A DNA stretch of 47,676 nt from an uncultured Lachnospiraceae bacterium (GTDB taxonomy: Bacteria; Bacillota; Clostridia; Lachnospirales; Lachnospiraceae): contig CAJTXP010000032.1 of assembly GCA_910583615.1 (NCBI GenBank), positions 1-47,676 of the forward strand, written 5' to 3'. This document shows positions 24,803-32,538 of this stretch, piece after piece (within the stretch, counting starts at the first letter, position 1; each line of letters opens with the position of its first letter). The position numbers and the translations under genes were made by a program. The notes under the pieces are model-generated. The model saw only the letters and a program-made list of their open reading frames with translations, ran no database searches and was not told the DNA's origin.

Positions 24803-26536
24803 ATGGACAATGTCATATTTGGTAAATTCGTACGGGAATCCAGAAAGGAAAAGGGACTGACTCAGAAACAGCTGGCGGATCTGCTCCATGTGTCAGATAA
24901 GACCGTCTCCAAATGGGAGAACGGCGTCGGATTTCCGGATATCAAGCTTCTGGAGCCGCTGGCCTCCGCCCTGGGCGTGAGCCTGCTGGAGTTGATGCAA
25001 AGCGAGCGGGTCAGCGAGGCGAAGGTGGACCGGTCGGACGCGGAGCAGGCGGTGGCAGAGACCATCTCCCGGTCGGAGCAGGCGGAGGAGAGAAAGCGGC
25101 TCATGTGGAAGGTCAAGCTTCTGCTTGGCGCCTGCGCGTGCGGGACCCTGTATCTGGTATGGATCGGAATCCGTTATCTGTATGATGGAGGTGAGAAAAT
25201 GCGGGTAAATGAAAGCGCGTGGTACGGCAATCCGGTGACGTTCTACGTATGGGCGGGCCTGCTGGTGATCCTGTGCGGAGCGGCAGCCGTCTATATCCTG
25301 TGGAAGGATGAACAGCTGAATGAAGTGAAGATCGGGCGGCATAAGATCAAAGGCGCTCTGACGATCCTGATGGATATGCTGGTGGTCCTGCTGCTGCATA
25401 CCTATCTGTCAGGCATCGCCAATAATCAGGAGCAGCTGGCGCGGCTTCCCGAGCTGCTTCCCATCCAGGGATTTCTAAGCACTTCGGACGGCAGCAGGCA
25501 GGCCGGGCTCTTCATCCGGGAGGAAGTGGTGGATGGCCTTCGGAATTCCGGGCACGTGAAGGACCTGAAGCTGACCGTGCGGATGGAAGCGGAATCGGGG
25601 GCGCTTTCTTCCGGAGGAGAGAAGAAAACGGAGTTGTATCTGGAGGGAGTCAACTGCCTGGAAGCGCTGGGGGACATCAAGGAGACGGACATTGTCTGGA
25701 ACAAAGGGGAGGATGGGACCTTTCTTCAGGGCGCGGAGGCAAAATGCATCGTGTCCCAGGAGCTGTTTGAACAGAACGGCTGGAAGCTGGGGGAGCAGAT
25801 TACGCTGGGCCAGTATTATTACGTGCGGGAGGATGAACGGTATATGTGGACGCAGCTTCAGCCTCTGGAGACGGCGGTTTATGAGATTGCCGGGTATGCG
25901 GATCTGCAGCAGACAAAGCTGGACACCTTTATGGTATTTCCGGATGTGGTACTTCCTTTTGAGACGGTCCGGGAGGCGTTCCACAGGCTGGAGATCCCGT
26001 TTTTCGCGGACTCGGCGTCCTTCCATGTGGCGGATTCGCTGGAGCTTAATGAGTTTAAACAGGAGATGAGGGATCTGTCGCTGCGGGGAGCGTCGCCGTT
26101 TACGCAGGATTATTCTCTGAACGGCGACGCCCTGAATCTGAATGATGTGGTGTTCATCAACGCGGCGACCTATCTGCGCAGGGTGATTGATGTGGTGCGG
26201 GCATTTTTCCCGTTTGTATTGATTCTGATCGTCTGCGTGGGTTATCTGGTGACCCTGCTCCTGCTCCAGAGCCGGAGGAACGAGATGGCGCTCCTTCGTT
26301 CCCTGGGCCTCGGAAAGTGGAAATGTTTCCGGATCTTCTTTACCGAGCAGCTGATCCTGGTGGTTACAGGGATTGTGGCCGGGAGCGTGCTCTCTGTGCT
26401 GCTTCAGGGAAATTACGGAGGAAGTTCGGTGCTGACCGGCTGTCTGGTAGGTGTTTTCTATATGCTGGGCAACAGCCTGGCGCTTTGGAAGCTGATGCAG
26501 GTCAGCGTGATGGAAGCGCTGTTTCAGGCAGAGTGA
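24803..26536 (+). CDS. XRE-type HTH / FtsX-like permease fusion
   Basis: 577 residues that join a DNA-binding domain to an ABC permease. Residues ~6-63 are a Cro/C1-type helix-turn-helix (FVRESRKEKGLTQKQLADLL, VSDKTVSKWENG, LLEPLASALGVSLLELM). Three membrane helices follow (~104-122, ~143-168, ~183-202), then a ~250-residue outside domain, then three C-terminal helices (~467-488, ~516-535, ~541-562) with the FtsX/MacB-type LLLQSRRNEMALLRSLGLGKWK. ATG 24803 was chosen for AGGGGGAAA upstream; the open frame extends back into the palindrome without a start site. With the ATPase and second permease downstream it should form one transporter. The HTH may let the permease sense and regulate directly (inference). 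Confidence 0.87.
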   Translation: MDNVIFGKFVRESRKEKGLTQKQLADLLHVSDKTVSKWENGVGFPDIKLLEPLASALGVSLLELMQSERVSEAKVDRSDAEQAVAETISRSEQAEERKRLMWKVKLLLGACACGTLYLVWIGIRYLYDGGEKMRVNESAWYGNPVTFYVWAGLLVILCGAAAVYILWKDEQLNEVKIGRHKIKGALTILMDMLVVLLLHTYLSGIANNQEQLARLPELLPIQGFLSTSDGSRQAGLFIREEVVDGLRNSGHVKDLKLTVRMEAESGALSSGGEKKTELYLEGVNCLEALGDIKETDIVWNKGEDGTFLQGAEAKCIVSQELFEQNGWKLGEQITLGQYYYVREDERYMWTQLQPLETAVYEIAGYADLQQTKLDTFMVFPDVVLPFETVREAFHRLEIPFFADSASFHVADSLELNEFKQEMRDLSLRGASPFTQDYSLNGDALNLNDVVFINAATYLRRVIDVVRAFFPFVLILIVCVGYLVTLLLLQSRRNEMALLRSLGLGKWKCFRIFFTEQLILVVTGIVAGSVLSVLLQGNYGGSSVLTGCLVGVFYMLGNSLALWKLMQVSVMEALFQAE

Positions 26537-26547
26537 CATCCATGCGG

Positions 26548-26592
26548 AGCCGGGCAGGGAAAGAAGGTTTCCGAGAGTCCCTGTACCCGGCT
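26548..26592 (+). other. Intercistronic hairpin before the ATPase gene
   Basis: AGCCGGG-c-AGGGA (26548-26560) pairs with TCCCT-gta-CCCGGCT (26578-26592). No T-run follows. It sits between the HTH-permease stop and the ribosome binding site of the ATPase (26621-26626) and may stabilise or adjust expression of the distal genes. Confidence 0.5.
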
Positions 26593-26634
26593 GCCCATGG
26601 TCAGGGAAAAACAGAAAGTTGGAGGGTTTCTTTT

Positions 26635-27306
26635 ATGGAAATTTTACGTGCGGAACATGTATCTTACAGTTATCAGACCAAATACCAGAAAGTGGAGGCA
26701 GTGCGGGATGTGAGCTGCAGCTTTGAGCAGGGCGGGTTTTATGCCATTGTGGGAGAGTCCGGGAGCGGCAAGAGTACGTTCCTGTCGCTGCTGGCGGGCC
26801 TGGATGTGCCTTCGGAGGGGACGATCTATGTACAGGGGCAGTCGCTGGGCAGTATGGACCGAGACGCCTACCGGCTCAACCAGGCGTCGGTGGTCTACCA
26901 GTCCTTTCATCTCTTTCCGCTTCTGACGGCGCAGGAGAACGTGATGCTGCCCATGGAATTTAAAAAAGTGAAAAAAAGGGAAGCGGCAGAACGGGCAAAG
27001 CGGCTTCTGGAACGGGTGGGGCTGGAACCGAGGATTTTAAAGCAGTTTCCGAAGATGATGAGCGGCGGAGAGCAGCAGCGGGTAGCCATCGCCCGGGCGG
27101 TGGCGGCAGGCGGGGAGATCATCCTGGCCGACGAACCAACCGGCAATCTGGATTCGGAAAACGAGAAGAAGATCGTGGCGCTTTTAAAGGATCTGGCCCA
27201 TGAGGACAACTACACGGTCATTGTCATCACACACAATCCCAATGTGGCGGAGGAGACCGACCATGTGTTCCGGATGAAGGACGGAGAGCTTACACAGGTG
27301 CGCTGA
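26635..27306 (+). CDS. ABC transporter ATP-binding protein (MacB/LolD-like)
   Basis: 223 residues, the usual size for the ATPase of FtsX-type (mechanotransmission) ABC systems. Walker A GESGSGKST (40-48), Q-loop region VYQSFHLFPLLTAQENV, signature SGGEQQRVAIARA (143-155), Walker B IILADEPTGNLD (~162-173) and switch histidine in VIVITHNPNVA are all intact. GGAGGG at 26621-26626 fixes the ATG at 26635. It should energise the HTH-FtsX protein and the larger FtsX protein on either side. Confidence 0.96.
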   Translation: MEILRAEHVSYSYQTKYQKVEAVRDVSCSFEQGGFYAIVGESGSGKSTFLSLLAGLDVPSEGTIYVQGQSLGSMDRDAYRLNQASVVYQSFHLFPLLTAQENVMLPMEFKKVKKREAAERAKRLLERVGLEPRILKQFPKMMSGGEQQRVAIARAVAAGGEIILADEPTGNLDSENEKKIVALLKDLAHEDNYTVIVITHNPNVAEETDHVFRMKDGELTQVR

Positions 27307-27373
27307 GACAGCGGCGGGTGCAGCGGAGGCGTCCGCCTCTGTATGTGAAAAACAAGGACAGGAGATTGACAGG

Positions 27374-29209
27374 ATGATTATCAAAAACAGTATCCGGCAG
27401 CTTCTGCGGATGAAGGGAAGGGCGGTTTTGTTTCTGGTTCTGCTTCTTTTCGCCTCGGGACTTTTCAGTGTCGGCAGGGGATTCTGGATCATCAACCAGA
27501 AAAAGACAGAAGCGTATGAGAATACCTTTATGACCGTCGGACTGGTGGAACAGAAGGCGGTTGCGGTGGAAAAGATAAAAGAGTGGGATCCGGAGAGGGG
27601 GGATTACACGATGTATCCCCGTCAGGTCTATGGTTCGTATCATCCGGTGGAGGTACTGGATTTTGAAGGGGCCGGCTATCTGTCCGGTCCGGAAAAGAGG
27701 GTTGCTTATGGAGCGTATCTGCCGGATTATGATGTATACGGCAGGGAGGACGAGATCGGCGGCGGCCTGCGGCTTGGCTTTATAATGGAAGTGACGCCTC
27801 TGGAGGACGGCGTCATGAACCATATGAAGGCTCAGGTCAATAAGGTATGGAAAGGTACCGGAGTCCGGGAAGGGGATATCATTCGGATATGCGATCATTA
27901 CAATCCGGAGCCGGGTATGCTCTATGCGGACAGGACGTATGTGATGTCGTTGTATGATGCTTCCGGCAACCATGTGGAGGGCGGGCTGGAATTCTGTCCG
28001 GATGACATCCGTTCGACGCAGGTGGGGGCGGACGGGAAACTGCTGCCGGATGAAGTGGGCGACGATTATTTCTGCGAGGAGGTGACAGAGGGCTTCTGGG
28101 AATCCGAACGCAGCAGGCGGTGGCGGAACTGGATCGAGGTATATGATTATCCGAATCATATCTTTCCGGTGACCGGGACCTGCGACATCCAGCTGATGAT
28201 GCCTTTTTATACCGGGGAGGCATATCTTGTTTCCGGCAGAGAGTTTACAGAGGAAGAGTATGCGCAGGGAGAAAAGGTCTGCCTGATTCCGGAGACATTT
28301 GCCCGGAAGAGAGAGCTTGCAGTCGGGGATCAGGTCCGCCTTCCGCTTCTGGTCGCAGACCACAGCCGTCCGGCGGGGATCAATTACTCCATCTATGGCG
28401 GAGGCGGTTATGTGTATCTGAATGCCGAAGGAGAGCCGTATGAGGTGTTTGAGGACAGCGAATATACCGTTGTCGGAATCTACGGCGGAGCTGCCGGCGA
28501 GATGGACGAATATGGAATGGGGTATCAGGAGGTTGTCATTCCCAGCCGCTCGGTGAAAAACAGCGACGAGGACAATATCGTGTTTTACAGCCCCATGCGG
28601 GGCAGCACAACCTCTTTCCGGATCGAAAACGGGACCATCGAAGAGTATCTGTCCAAATGGAACCGGCTGGGAATCGACGATATAGAAATCACGTTTTATG
28701 ACAAGGGATACACGGAGCTGGAGGCGAATATCAGCAACATGAAGCAGATTTCCAGGATCTTGATCGCGGCGGGCATCGTTATGGTGCTGCTGGTCCTGGG
28801 ATATTTTTCCTGGATCTTTATCATACGCCAGAGAGAACGGACGGCCGTGGAACGCTCCCTGGGATTTCGGAAACGGCACAGCTTCCTGTCCCTGTTCTGC
28901 GGAATCTTCCTGGTCATGCTTCTGGGAAGCGCGGCGGGCTGTACTGCGGGAAGCTGTCTGGCGGGAAGGCTCTCCGACGGCCTGGGACAGACGGTCTATT
29001 ACGATACCTCGTTCGGCAACAGTGGGAGGGCTCTGACGGCAGCGGCGGCGTCTCAGGACCCGGCGGAAGAGGTGTCGGGCAGCCCGTATCCGGCCGCGTT
29101 TCAGAACATGCTTCTGATCCTGGCGGCGGGCAGCATGATCGCGGGTGCGGGAATCGTCCTGAATCTTCGCCAGGAACCCATGAAGATGTTCGGGAGCAGA
29201 AAGGAATGA
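27374..29209 (+). CDS. FtsX-like ABC permease with large extracellular domain
   Basis: 611 residues. One N-terminal helix (~13-38), a ~410-residue outside domain rich in Gly, Tyr and acidic residues, then three C-terminal helices: around ILIAAGIVMVLLVLGYFSWIFII, SLFCGIFLVMLLGSAAGCTAGSCLAG and MLLILAAGSMIAGAGIVLNL, with the family motif RQRERTAVERSLGFRKRHSF between the first two. Partner of the HTH-FtsX permease and ATPase; AGGAGA precedes the ATG. The exported or sensed molecule is unknown. No two-component or substrate gene lies beside it. Confidence 0.9.
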   Translation: MIIKNSIRQLLRMKGRAVLFLVLLLFASGLFSVGRGFWIINQKKTEAYENTFMTVGLVEQKAVAVEKIKEWDPERGDYTMYPRQVYGSYHPVEVLDFEGAGYLSGPEKRVAYGAYLPDYDVYGREDEIGGGLRLGFIMEVTPLEDGVMNHMKAQVNKVWKGTGVREGDIIRICDHYNPEPGMLYADRTYVMSLYDASGNHVEGGLEFCPDDIRSTQVGADGKLLPDEVGDDYFCEEVTEGFWESERSRRWRNWIEVYDYPNHIFPVTGTCDIQLMMPFYTGEAYLVSGREFTEEEYAQGEKVCLIPETFARKRELAVGDQVRLPLLVADHSRPAGINYSIYGGGGYVYLNAEGEPYEVFEDSEYTVVGIYGGAAGEMDEYGMGYQEVVIPSRSVKNSDEDNIVFYSPMRGSTTSFRIENGTIEEYLSKWNRLGIDDIEITFYDKGYTELEANISNMKQISRILIAAGIVMVLLVLGYFSWIFIIRQRERTAVERSLGFRKRHSFLSLFCGIFLVMLLGSAAGCTAGSCLAGRLSDGLGQTVYYDTSFGNSGRALTAAAASQDPAEEVSGSPYPAAFQNMLLILAAGSMIAGAGIVLNLRQEPMKMFGSRKE

Positions 29210-29220
29210 ACGTTATCGTT

Positions 29221-29409
29221 CACGGGGCGGTCTGCGCCCTGGGCCTCTGTGTTCTTCGCTCGTATGGAGTGTATCGAACACCAGAGCCGTTTTGTCCGTC
29301 TCATTCGGACAGGTCTGTTCGCCTGTGACGGACAAAACGGCTCCGCTGTTCCGCTCCAGTCCACACAGCGCTGCAGAACACAGAGGCCCAGGGCGCAGAC
29401 CGCCCCGCG
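29221..29409. repeat. Complete palindromic repeat PR (~190 bp)
   Basis: Outer arms 29221-29253 and 29377-29409 (33 nt) are reverse complements with a single mismatch. Inner arms gagccgttttgtccgtc (29284-29300) and 29327-29343 are perfect, and an innermost ACAGG/CCTGT stem closes the centre (29309-29313, 29322-29326). Even the stretches between the arms (29254-29283 against 29344-29376) are partly complementary, so almost the whole element is one long imperfect palindrome. It lies 12 nt after the FtsX gene and could fold as a large RNA hairpin. Partial copies lie at 1-94 and 47632-47676. No coding capacity is believable. Confidence 0.92.
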
Positions 29410-29457
29410 AACGGCAGCTAATGAATAAACCGGCGGAAAAGACCAGAATTTTGAATA

Positions 29458-29485
29458 TTGACAAACCGTATAAAAATGGTATGAT
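29458..29485 (+). promoter_or_regulatory. Sigma-A promoter of the lipoprotein gene
   Basis: Consensus TTGACA (29458-29463), 16-nt spacer, TATGAT (29480-29485), 48 nt upstream of the lipoprotein start. The strongest promoter match on this side of the window. Confidence 0.8.
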
Positions 29486-29532
29486 AAGCGGGTGAGGATA
29501 TTTCCTTAGAAAATGAAAAAGGAGAGAAGATT

Positions 29533-30474
29533 ATGAAAAAGAGAAACCGAATTCTGGCACTGATCCTTGCAGCGGCAGTATCCATGTCGATGGCTGCATG
29601 CGGGAAGAGCGGAGCAGACAGCGAGACATCGACAGATGCCGGCGTGGAGGCGGATGCAGGGGCTGACAGCGATGCGGCAGCAGAGGATGCTGAAGAGCCC
29701 GCAGAGCAGGAGGAAGCAGATCCGTTTGCAGCTGCGCAGGAGAACATGAAAGAGATCACCAGCCTTGATGCATCAACGGAGATGGAGATGGATATGGTAG
29801 TGGGCGCCAACGGAGAGGAGCAGAGCCTGGAGAGCGTTACGACGATGGCCATGAGCTGCATCTATGATCCGCTGCAGATGAGCATGGACGTGACGGTGGA
29901 TGCCGGTGAAGCAGGAAGCATGACCACGACCATGTATGTGGAGAACACAGACGACGGCTGCATGGCGTACATGAACGACGGAAGCGGCTGGCAGTCTCAG
30001 GAGATCTCCGTAACAGACGTGGACCAGTATGATTTCAGCACGGATATGGGCGTCTATCTGAACGGAGATTATGGCTTCCAGGCAGAAGGGAAAGACGAAG
30101 TAAACGGTGCAGCCGCATATAAATATACAGGATCCATTACAGGCGACGAAATGAAAGATCTGATGCTTTCTTCCGGCGCTCTGGATTCCGTGAGCAGGAT
30201 CGGCCTGGATACCAGCCAGGTTGACGGCATGCTGGACGGCCTGGGAGACCTTGCAATTAACCTGTGGATTGATGAAGCGACTCTCTATCCTGTAAAATAC
30301 GAGATCGATATGACAGAGGCGATGGATACGCTGATGAACAATATGATCGCTGCCATGGGAGAGCAGGGAGAAGGGCTTTCCATGAGCATTCCGAAGATGG
30401 TGGTCAGCATGACCTGCTCCAATTATAACGGAGTAACTGAGATCTCCATTCCGGAGGAAGCAAAGGCAAACTGA
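29533..30474 (+). CDS. DUF6612-like secreted lipoprotein
   Basis: 313 residues. A type II signal peptide (KKRNRILALILAAAVSMSMAAC) ends at Cys23, which is expected to carry the lipid anchor; residues ~25-65 are an Ala/Asp/Glu-rich flexible linker. The mature domain has repeating beta-strand patterns (TEMEMDMVVGANGEEQ, QMSMDVTVDAGEAGSMTTTMYV, NLWIDEATLYPVKYEIDM) like the DUF6612/LppX-type fold that may hold lipids. Function unknown. GGAGAGAAG lies before the ATG; monocistronic, flanked by its own promoter and terminator. Confidence 0.85.
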   Translation: MKKRNRILALILAAAVSMSMAACGKSGADSETSTDAGVEADAGADSDAAAEDAEEPAEQEEADPFAAAQENMKEITSLDASTEMEMDMVVGANGEEQSLESVTTMAMSCIYDPLQMSMDVTVDAGEAGSMTTTMYVENTDDGCMAYMNDGSGWQSQEISVTDVDQYDFSTDMGVYLNGDYGFQAEGKDEVNGAAAYKYTGSITGDEMKDLMLSSGALDSVSRIGLDTSQVDGMLDGLGDLAINLWIDEATLYPVKYEIDMTEAMDTLMNNMIAAMGEQGEGLSMSIPKMVVSMTCSNYNGVTEISIPEEAKAN

Positions 30475-30488
30475 AAAAGACAATAGAA

Positions 30489-30552
30489 GGATATCCTTTC
30501 CGAAATCTGCACGCATTTGATTACCGCAGATTCCGGAGGGGATATTTTTTTG
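30489..30552 (+). terminator. Terminator of the lipoprotein gene
   Basis: ggatatcctttccgaaatctgc pairs with gcagattccggaggggatat with few mismatches around a 15-nt loop, followed by TTTTTTT (30545-30551). Located 15 nt after the stop codon. Confidence 0.85.
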
Positions 30553-30564
30553 CACAACCCAGCC

Positions 30565-30612
30565 TTGCCAATTGTCCCAAAAGGTGATAGACTATACCTA
30601 GTCTATGGGACA
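30565..30612 (+). promoter_or_regulatory. Promoter overlapped by an inverted repeat, upstream of the Nudix gene
   Basis: A possible TTGCCA (30565-30570), 17-nt spacer, TAGACT (30588-30593) is overlapped by a perfect ATAGACTA-tacc-TAGTCTAT inverted repeat (30587-30606). Outer TGTCCC (30573-30578) and GGGACA (30607-30612) add a second matching pair with an 8-nt bulge on the left. The position over the -10 suggests a repressor operator; an RNA hairpin in the leader is the alternative. Confidence 0.5.
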
Positions 30613-30636
30613 CACCAATCGACAGGAGGAATTGCA

Positions 30637-31098
30637 GTGATAGAAGCAACGAGCTGTGGCGGTGTGGTAATATTTCGCGGTAAGATCCTGCTCCTGTATA
30701 AGAATTACAAGAATAAATATGAAGGCTGGGTATTGCCGAAAGGAACTGTGGAACCGGGGGAAGAGCATTGCGAGACGGCAGTCCGGGAGGTCCGGGAAGA
30801 AACAGGAGTAAATGCGAGAATTGTAAAATACGTCGGAAAGAGCCAGTATACGTTTAATGTTCCGGAGGATGTGGTGGAAAAAGATGTATACTGGTATCTG
30901 ATGACGTCAGACAGTTATTACAGCAAACCACAGCGTGAAGAATACTTTATGGATTCCGGATATTATAAGTTTCATGAAGCATATCATTTACTGAAGTTTC
31001 CAAATGAAAAGCAGATTCTGGAAAGAGCGTATAATGTATATATCGAGATGAAGAAAAGTAATCTATGGGGAAGCCGTAGACAGCAGAGTCAGGAATAG
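30637..31098 (+). CDS. Nudix hydrolase
   Basis: 153 residues from GTG 30637, which has a fitting AGGAGGA ribosome binding site (30624-30630). The Nudix box G36-x5-E42-x7-R50-E-V-R-E54-E55-T-G57 is complete, so it should hydrolyse a nucleoside-diphosphate-linked compound with Mg2+; the substrate cannot be predicted. The start CGGVVIFRGKILLLYKN resembles the Ap4A/(di)adenosine polyphosphate and diphosphoinositol type. Longer in-frame readings run through the upstream inverted repeat and were not accepted. Confidence 0.9.
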   Translation: MIEATSCGGVVIFRGKILLLYKNYKNKYEGWVLPKGTVEPGEEHCETAVREVREETGVNARIVKYVGKSQYTFNVPEDVVEKDVYWYLMTSDSYYSKPQREEYFMDSGYYKFHEAYHLLKFPNEKQILERAYNVYIEMKKSNLWGSRRQQSQE

Positions 31099-31103
31099 GA
31101 AGG

Positions 31104-31188
31104 GGGTGTTGCAAAACGTCCCTTTTTCCATTCCAGTCCACGCAGCGCTGCCGGGTACGCAGGATGGAACGTGTTTTGCAGCAGCTCC
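31104..31188 (+). terminator. Repeat-family hairpin TGC-C containing a piece of repeat PR
   Basis: Outer arms gggtgttgcaaaac (31104-31117) and gttttgcagcagctcc (31173-31188) match the TGC family; the inside has a second stem (cgt..ttccat against atggaacg). The loop carries ttccagtccacgcagcgctgc (31130-31150), nearly the same as the core of the PR repeat (29355-29374 and 32-52). It sits right after the Nudix gene and probably terminates it; CTTAAAAAAG follows. Confidence 0.7.
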
Positions 31189-31209
31189 TTAAAAAAGGCA
31201 GGATGAGAG

Positions 31210-31539
31210 ATGAGATGGTATCGGAATCTGTATATGGGACCGAATGCGGGAGAGAATATTCAGAAAATCAGAAAAAAGGCATCTGCCGGTCAGTGGATGG
31301 CAGGAGTGTACTATATTACACTCGCTTCTGTTCCAGGAAACCTTCTGGATATCTTCCACAATGGAATGCTTGAACAGCCTCTGTTTCTGGAAACTCAGTG
31401 CATGGATGTCATTGGCGTGGCTCTGGGCAGGATGGAGGCTTACAGGCTGGCGGAACAGATTATATGGGAGCTGTATCAGGAAACAGGGGGATTTGATATC
31501 CGGACGTATATTCCCTCAGAGGATTTTGTGGAGGATTAA
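31210..31539 (+). CDS. Small conserved-looking protein, function unknown
   Basis: 109 residues, not recognised. N-terminus MRWYRNLYMGPNAGENIQKIRKKASAGQW; the centre has GVYYITLASVPGNLLDIFHNGML and VIGVALGRMEAYRLAEQIIWELY, C-terminus acidic. No signal peptide or full membrane helix. It is followed after 11 nt by the DUF2953 gene and then gerW, so it may belong to the same sporulation-linked unit. Ribosome binding site GGATGAGAG overlaps an upstream ATG; coding is supported by its long frame with good local codon use. Confidence 0.7.
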   Translation: MRWYRNLYMGPNAGENIQKIRKKASAGQWMAGVYYITLASVPGNLLDIFHNGMLEQPLFLETQCMDVIGVALGRMEAYRLAEQIIWELYQETGGFDIRTYIPSEDFVED

Positions 31540-31550
31540 AGAGAATCCAT

Positions 31551-32528
31551 ATGCTGCATGTTATATTATTATTTTTAAAAATATTGGGAATTATTTTTCT
31601 TGTAGCTGCCGGTTTGTTTCTGTTGATTCTGTATGCAGTTTTCTTTTCAGCGATTCCCTATCGGATGGAAGCCGAAAAGCGGGAGAAAGTCCATGCATTG
31701 TTTTGGGCTTCATGGTTTTTCCGGGTTGTTACGGTCCGTGTTCTTCTGGATGAAGAGAATGGCTGGGAACCGGTATTTCAGATGCGTTTTTTTGGATTTT
31801 TGCTGTGGCAGAATGTAGAAGAAGCATCGAGATGGAAAAGACTGAAGCGGTTACGGAACTGGCTGAAAAGAAAGTTTCAGTCACGATGGAGGCGCAGAGC
31901 GCCGGAAAGACAGGCGGAACCGGATACAGAAGAGCCGGTCGGAGGAGAACCGTTACAGAACATGGAAAAACGGAAGGAATTTCCGGATGAAGAAGCAGCT
32001 GAGAAAGTACCGGAATATGAAAGGCCCGAGAAAAACGATATTCCGTATGAAAAACAGAAGAAGAAGGTTTTTCAGAAATCAGGCTGTGCAGTCCAGAGCG
32101 TCTGTGATAAAATAAAGCGGATATGGAAAAAGATCACAGGAATCAAAGATGCAGTCCGGAAAATTCTGAGAAGAAGGGATGCTTTTCTGGAATTCTGGAA
32201 TCTGGAGGAACACAGACGCGCAAGAGGGGCTGTTCTTGGAGAGGCCTGTTATCTGTGGAAGAAGCTTGGACCAAAGAAAGTCAGGGGAAAGATCACCTTT
32301 GGATTTGCAGATCCGGCAGTTACCGGACTTTGTATGGGCGCTGCAGGCATGTTGTGTGCATGGTATCCGAAGAAGTTTGAAATCGTGCCGGATTTTGACA
32401 GGGAGATCCTGGAAGGGGAACTCCTGATGAAAGGGAAAGCACGTTTTTATGTAATAGTCCGTGTGCTGTGGAGAATCTATGTGAATGAGGATATTCGTTC
32501 TATGTATCACAGCTGGCAGGAATTATAG
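31551..32528 (+). CDS. DUF2953 membrane protein (YtfI-like)
   Basis: 325 residues. One N-terminal membrane helix (~1-28, LLFLKILGIIFLVAAGLFLLILYAVFF), a highly charged Lys/Glu/Arg-rich middle (~95-185) and a C-terminal DUF2953 domain (HRRARGAVLGEACYLWKKLGPKKVRGKITFGFADPAVTGLCMGAAG...). In Bacillus and Clostridia this protein (YtfI) lies beside gerW/ytfJ and is linked to sporulation; function unknown. gerW starts 10 nt downstream. Confidence 0.85.
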   Translation: MLHVILLFLKILGIIFLVAAGLFLLILYAVFFSAIPYRMEAEKREKVHALFWASWFFRVVTVRVLLDEENGWEPVFQMRFFGFLLWQNVEEASRWKRLKRLRNWLKRKFQSRWRRRAPERQAEPDTEEPVGGEPLQNMEKRKEFPDEEAAEKVPEYERPEKNDIPYEKQKKKVFQKSGCAVQSVCDKIKRIWKKITGIKDAVRKILRRRDAFLEFWNLEEHRRARGAVLGEACYLWKKLGPKKVRGKITFGFADPAVTGLCMGAAGMLCAWYPKKFEIVPDFDREILEGELLMKGKARFYVIVRVLWRIYVNEDIRSMYHSWQEL

Positions 32529-32538
32529 GAGGTTCTTA

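Noticed and set aside
29221..29409. Repeat PR as an insertion sequence or integron site
   Set aside because: No transposase, integrase or target-site duplication is visible; it is reported as a repeat only.
29292..29495. Small open frames inside repeat PR
   Set aside because: They are by-products of the palindrome (Arg/Pro/Ser-rich on both strands), have no good ribosome binding site and vary between the copies.
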